Origin: Nocardioides sp.
GTDB lineage: Bacteria > Actinomycetota > Actinomycetes > Propionibacteriales > Nocardioidaceae
Reading direction: 5' to 3'
DNA: 14,463 bases
Assembly (NCBI GenBank): GCA_003519585.1
Contig: DOWL01000169.1
Span: 15,559-30,021 of the forward strand
Of this stretch, positions 12,660-14,463 are shown in pieces. The translations under genes and the position numbers were made by a program. The notes beneath the pieces were generated by a model. The model did not search any database, had not been told where the DNA came from, and saw only the letters and a list, made by a program, of their open reading frames with translations. The stretch's first letter is position 1, and each line of letters begins with the position of its first letter.

Positions 12660-13748
12660 TTACTCCTCGCCGCGGATGAAGGCCTCCACGCGGGCGCGGC
12701 CCTCCTCGTCGGGGAGCTGCACCGGCGGGGACTTCATGAGGTAGGACGACGCGGAGATGATCGGGCCGCCGATGCCGCGGTCCTTGGCGATCTTGGCCGC
12801 CCGGATCGCGTCGATGATGATGCCGGCGGAGTTGGGGGAGTCCCAGACCTCGAGCTTGTACTCCAGGTTGAGGGGTACGTCGCCGAACGCGCGGCCCTCG
12901 AGACGGACGTAGGCCCACTTGCGGTCATCGAGCCAGGCGACGTAGTCGGAGGGGCCGATGTGCACGTTGCGGTCGTGGGCGTCGGCCCCGGCCAGCGAGC
13001 CGGTGAGGTTGGAGGTCACGGCCTGGGTCTTGGAGATCTTCTTGGACTCCAGGCGCTCGCGCTCGAGCATGTTCTTGAAGTCCATGTTGCCGCCGACGTT
13101 GAGCTGGTAGGTGCGGTCCAGCGCCACGCCGCGGTCTTCGAACAGCTTGGCCAGCACCCGGTGGGTGATGGTCGCGCCGACCTGGGATTTGATGTCGTCG
13201 CCGACGATCGGGACACCGGCGTCCTCGAACTTCTTCGCCCACACGGGGTCGGAGGCGATGAAGACGGGCAGCGCGTTGACGAAGGCCACGCCGGCGTCGA
13301 TCGCGCACTGGGCGTAGAACTTGTCGGCCTCCTCCGAGCCCACGGGGAGGTAGGAGACGAGCACGTCGGCCTCGGCCTCGCGCAGCGCGCGGACGACGTC
13401 GACCGGCTCGGCCGCCGACTCCTCGATGGTTTCGCGGTAGTACTTGCCGAGCCCGTCAAGGGTGTGGCCCCGCTGGACGTCGATGCCGAGGGTCGGCACC
13501 TCGCAGATCTTGATGGTGTTGTTCTCGGAGGCGTTGATGGCCTCGGAGAGGTCCTTGCCGACCTTCTTGTCGTCGACGTCGAACGCCGCGACGAACTCCA
13601 CGTCGGAGACGTGGTAGTCACCGAAGGTGACGTGCATCAGCCCGGGGACCGTGCCACTGGGATCGGCGTCCCGGTAGTAGTGCACACCCTGGATCAGGGA
13701 GGTGGCACAGTTGCCGACTCCGACGATTGCTACTCGAACCGAACCCAT
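12660..13748 (-). CDS. ino1: Inositol-3-phosphate synthase
   Basis: A 362-residue, NAD-dependent myo-inositol-1-phosphate synthase of the short actinobacterial/archaeal type. It converts glucose 6-phosphate to inositol phosphate, the precursor of phosphatidylinositol, its mannosides and mycothiol. The NAD loop is G10-V-G-N-C-A15. Conserved catalytic-core segments are [11 protein letters not shown] (183-193), [11 protein letters not shown] (217-227), [14 protein letters not shown] (231-244), SDYV (267-270) and [17 protein letters not shown] (293-309). The ATG at 13748 is chosen because a GAAGGGA ribosome site lies at 13758-13764 and the protein then begins [10 protein letters not shown] as in the family. 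The PadR regulator gene is 52 bp upstream in the same direction, matching the Rv0047c-Rv0046c pair, so they probably share a transcript. Confidence 0.96.
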   Translation of the reverse strand: MGSVRVAIVGVGNCATSLIQGVHYYRDADPSGTVPGLMHVTFGDYHVSDVEFVAAFDVDDKKVGKDLSEAINASENNTIKICEVPTLGIDVQRGHTLDGLGKYYRETIEESAAEPVDVVRALREAEADVLVSYLPVGSEEADKFYAQCAIDAGVAFVNALPVFIASDPVWAKKFEDAGVPIVGDDIKSQVGATITHRVLAKLFEDRGVALDRTYQLNVGGNMDFKNMLERERLESKKISKTQAVTSNLTGSLAGADAHDRNVHIGPSDYVAWLDDRKWAYVRLEGRAFGDVPLNLEYKLEVWDSPNSAGIIIDAIRAAKIAKDRGIGGPIISASSYLMKSPPVQLPDEEGRARVEAFIRGEE

Positions 13749-13800
13749 GGGGTGCGTTCCCTTCTGATTTGACCTTCTGGCTGACACAGTCGGCTGTCCC

Positions 13801-14385
13801 TCAGGACGTCTCTGCGGTGTGGGGCGGGGTGCCCAGGTTGGGCGTTTGCGGGTTGCCGCGCTCGGCGTTGATCAGGTCGGAGAGCCAGTTGACCTCGCGC
13901 TCGACCGATTCGACGCCGTGCCTCTGGAGTTCGCCGGCGTACCGGTCGGCCTCCTTGGCGGTCATGGCGAGCTCGCGCTGGATCCGGTCGAGCCGCTCCT
14001 GGAGCCGGGTCCGGCGCCCCTCGAGGACGCGCAGCCGGATCTCCATGTCGGTGGAGGAGAAGAAGGCGAATCGGATGTCGAAGTTGTCGTCCTCCCACGC
14101 GGTGGGACCGACCTCCGACATCAGCCGCTCGAACTCCCGGGTGCCGGCCTCGGTCACCTGGTAGGTGATCCGCGGGCGACGCGACGTCGGGGTCGACGCG
14201 GTCGACTCCTCGATCAGCGACCCCCGGAGCATCTTCTTCAACGTCGGGTAGAGCGAGCCGTAGGAGAGCACTCGACCCCAGCCGAGCATGAGATTGAGGC
14301 GCTTGCGGAGCTCGTAGCCGTGCATGGGTCCCTCGTGCAACAGCCCCAGGACTGCCAGCTCGATGGTCTCCGCGCGCCGTGCCAC
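13801..14385 (-). CDS. PadR-family transcriptional regulator
   Basis: A 194-residue regulator. The winged helix-turn-helix is at about 6-85: [21 protein letters not shown], then S41-Y-G-S-L-Y-P-T-L-K50, then the wing and [14 protein letters not shown]. The long C-terminal part (about 115-175) is strongly helical and charged, the dimerisation coiled coil of the family. The final 20 residues are polar and unstructured. The start is GTG at 14385, which gives [14 protein letters not shown]; the frame runs upstream to 14430, but the added residues would cross the promoter and operator. It is the first gene of a probable padR-ino1 operon and is well placed to control ino1 and itself. The ligand is unknown. 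Confidence 0.92.
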   Translation of the reverse strand: MARRAETIELAVLGLLHEGPMHGYELRKRLNLMLGWGRVLSYGSLYPTLKKMLRGSLIEESTASTPTSRRPRITYQVTEAGTREFERLMSEVGPTAWEDDNFDIRFAFFSSTDMEIRLRVLEGRRTRLQERLDRIQRELAMTAKEADRYAGELQRHGVESVEREVNWLSDLINAERGNPQTPNLGTPPHTAETS

Positions 14386-14397
14386 AGACCTATCGTA
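14383..14397 (-). promoter_or_regulatory. Candidate leaderless -10 box of padR-ino1
   Basis: On the minus strand the sequence reads TACGAT-AGGTCT-GTG, with TACGAT at 14397-14392 and GTG at 14385. It is TAnnnT at the six-base distance expected for a leaderless transcript, and there is no separate Shine-Dalgarno sequence. Confidence 0.5.
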
Positions 14398-14403
14398 GCG
14401 ATA
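14391..14403. promoter_or_regulatory. Probable PadR operator
   Basis: TATCG-TAG-CGATA is a perfect inverted repeat covering the -10 box of the PadR gene. It is immediately followed by a second, overlapping AT-rich palindrome GATATATC (14400-14407), the only such AT-rich stretch in the neighbourhood. A repressor bound here would block transcription of padR and ino1. Assignment to this PadR is by position; members of the family often regulate their own genes. Confidence 0.55.
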
Positions 14404-14463
14404 TATCCGCCAAACGCGAACTGGTGGCACATCGCGGCGATCTGACAGCCCGGACGGTGACGC

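Overview
High-GC chromosomal DNA from an actinobacterium. Gene content and order point to the Propionibacteriales, probably Nocardioides or a relative; this is inferred from synteny and protein style, as no search was possible. The order CCA-adding enzyme / large secreted protein / MurJ / sigma-M / anti-sigma / thioredoxin reductase / thioredoxin matches the block close to oriC in Mycobacterium tuberculosis (Rv3907c to Rv3914), so the window probably lies near the replication origin. It is ordinary conserved chromosome with two small accessory intrusions.

Layout. 1-146: non-coding lead-in with a short direct repeat. 147-800 (+): GNAT acetyltransferase. 826-861: hairpin between convergent genes. 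878-9919 (all -): one long co-directional run, read from high to low coordinates: DUF6049-like envelope protein, murJ (overlapping start), a membrane pseudokinase with an extracellular discoidin-like domain, sigM (overlapping start), membrane anti-sigma factor, trxB, trxA. trxB and trxA each have their own GGGAAT-N18-GTT promoter of the SigR/SigH redox-stress class. 9920-10157: divergent intergenic region holding a 165-bp imperfect palindrome. 10158-11609 (+): CCA tRNA nucleotidyltransferase. 11611-12643: an accessory cassette, in which a minus-strand gene for an AbiEi-like/DUF559-like protein lies between two 65-bp palindromic direct repeats with near-identical arms and unrelated 17-nt loops. 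12660-13748 (-): ino1. 13801-14385 (-): PadR regulator, with a probable operator over its own -10 box.

How the genes fit together. The long operon links peptidoglycan precursor export (MurJ plus the pseudokinase that is fused to MurJ in mycobacteria) to an ECF sigma/anti-sigma pair and to the thioredoxin system. Ino1 supplies inositol phosphate, the precursor of phosphatidylinositol and of mycothiol, the actinobacterial thiol buffer, so cell envelope and thiol redox balance are the common themes. Several genes (GNAT, DUF6049-like, PadR, possibly CCA) lack a Shine-Dalgarno sequence and instead have a TAnnnT box 6-8 nt before the start codon, which suggests leaderless mRNAs.

The least explained parts are the palindrome-bounded cassette (11611-12643) and the 165-bp palindrome (9943-10107). 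Both look like repetitive or mobile elements and could not be tested here against the rest of the genome.
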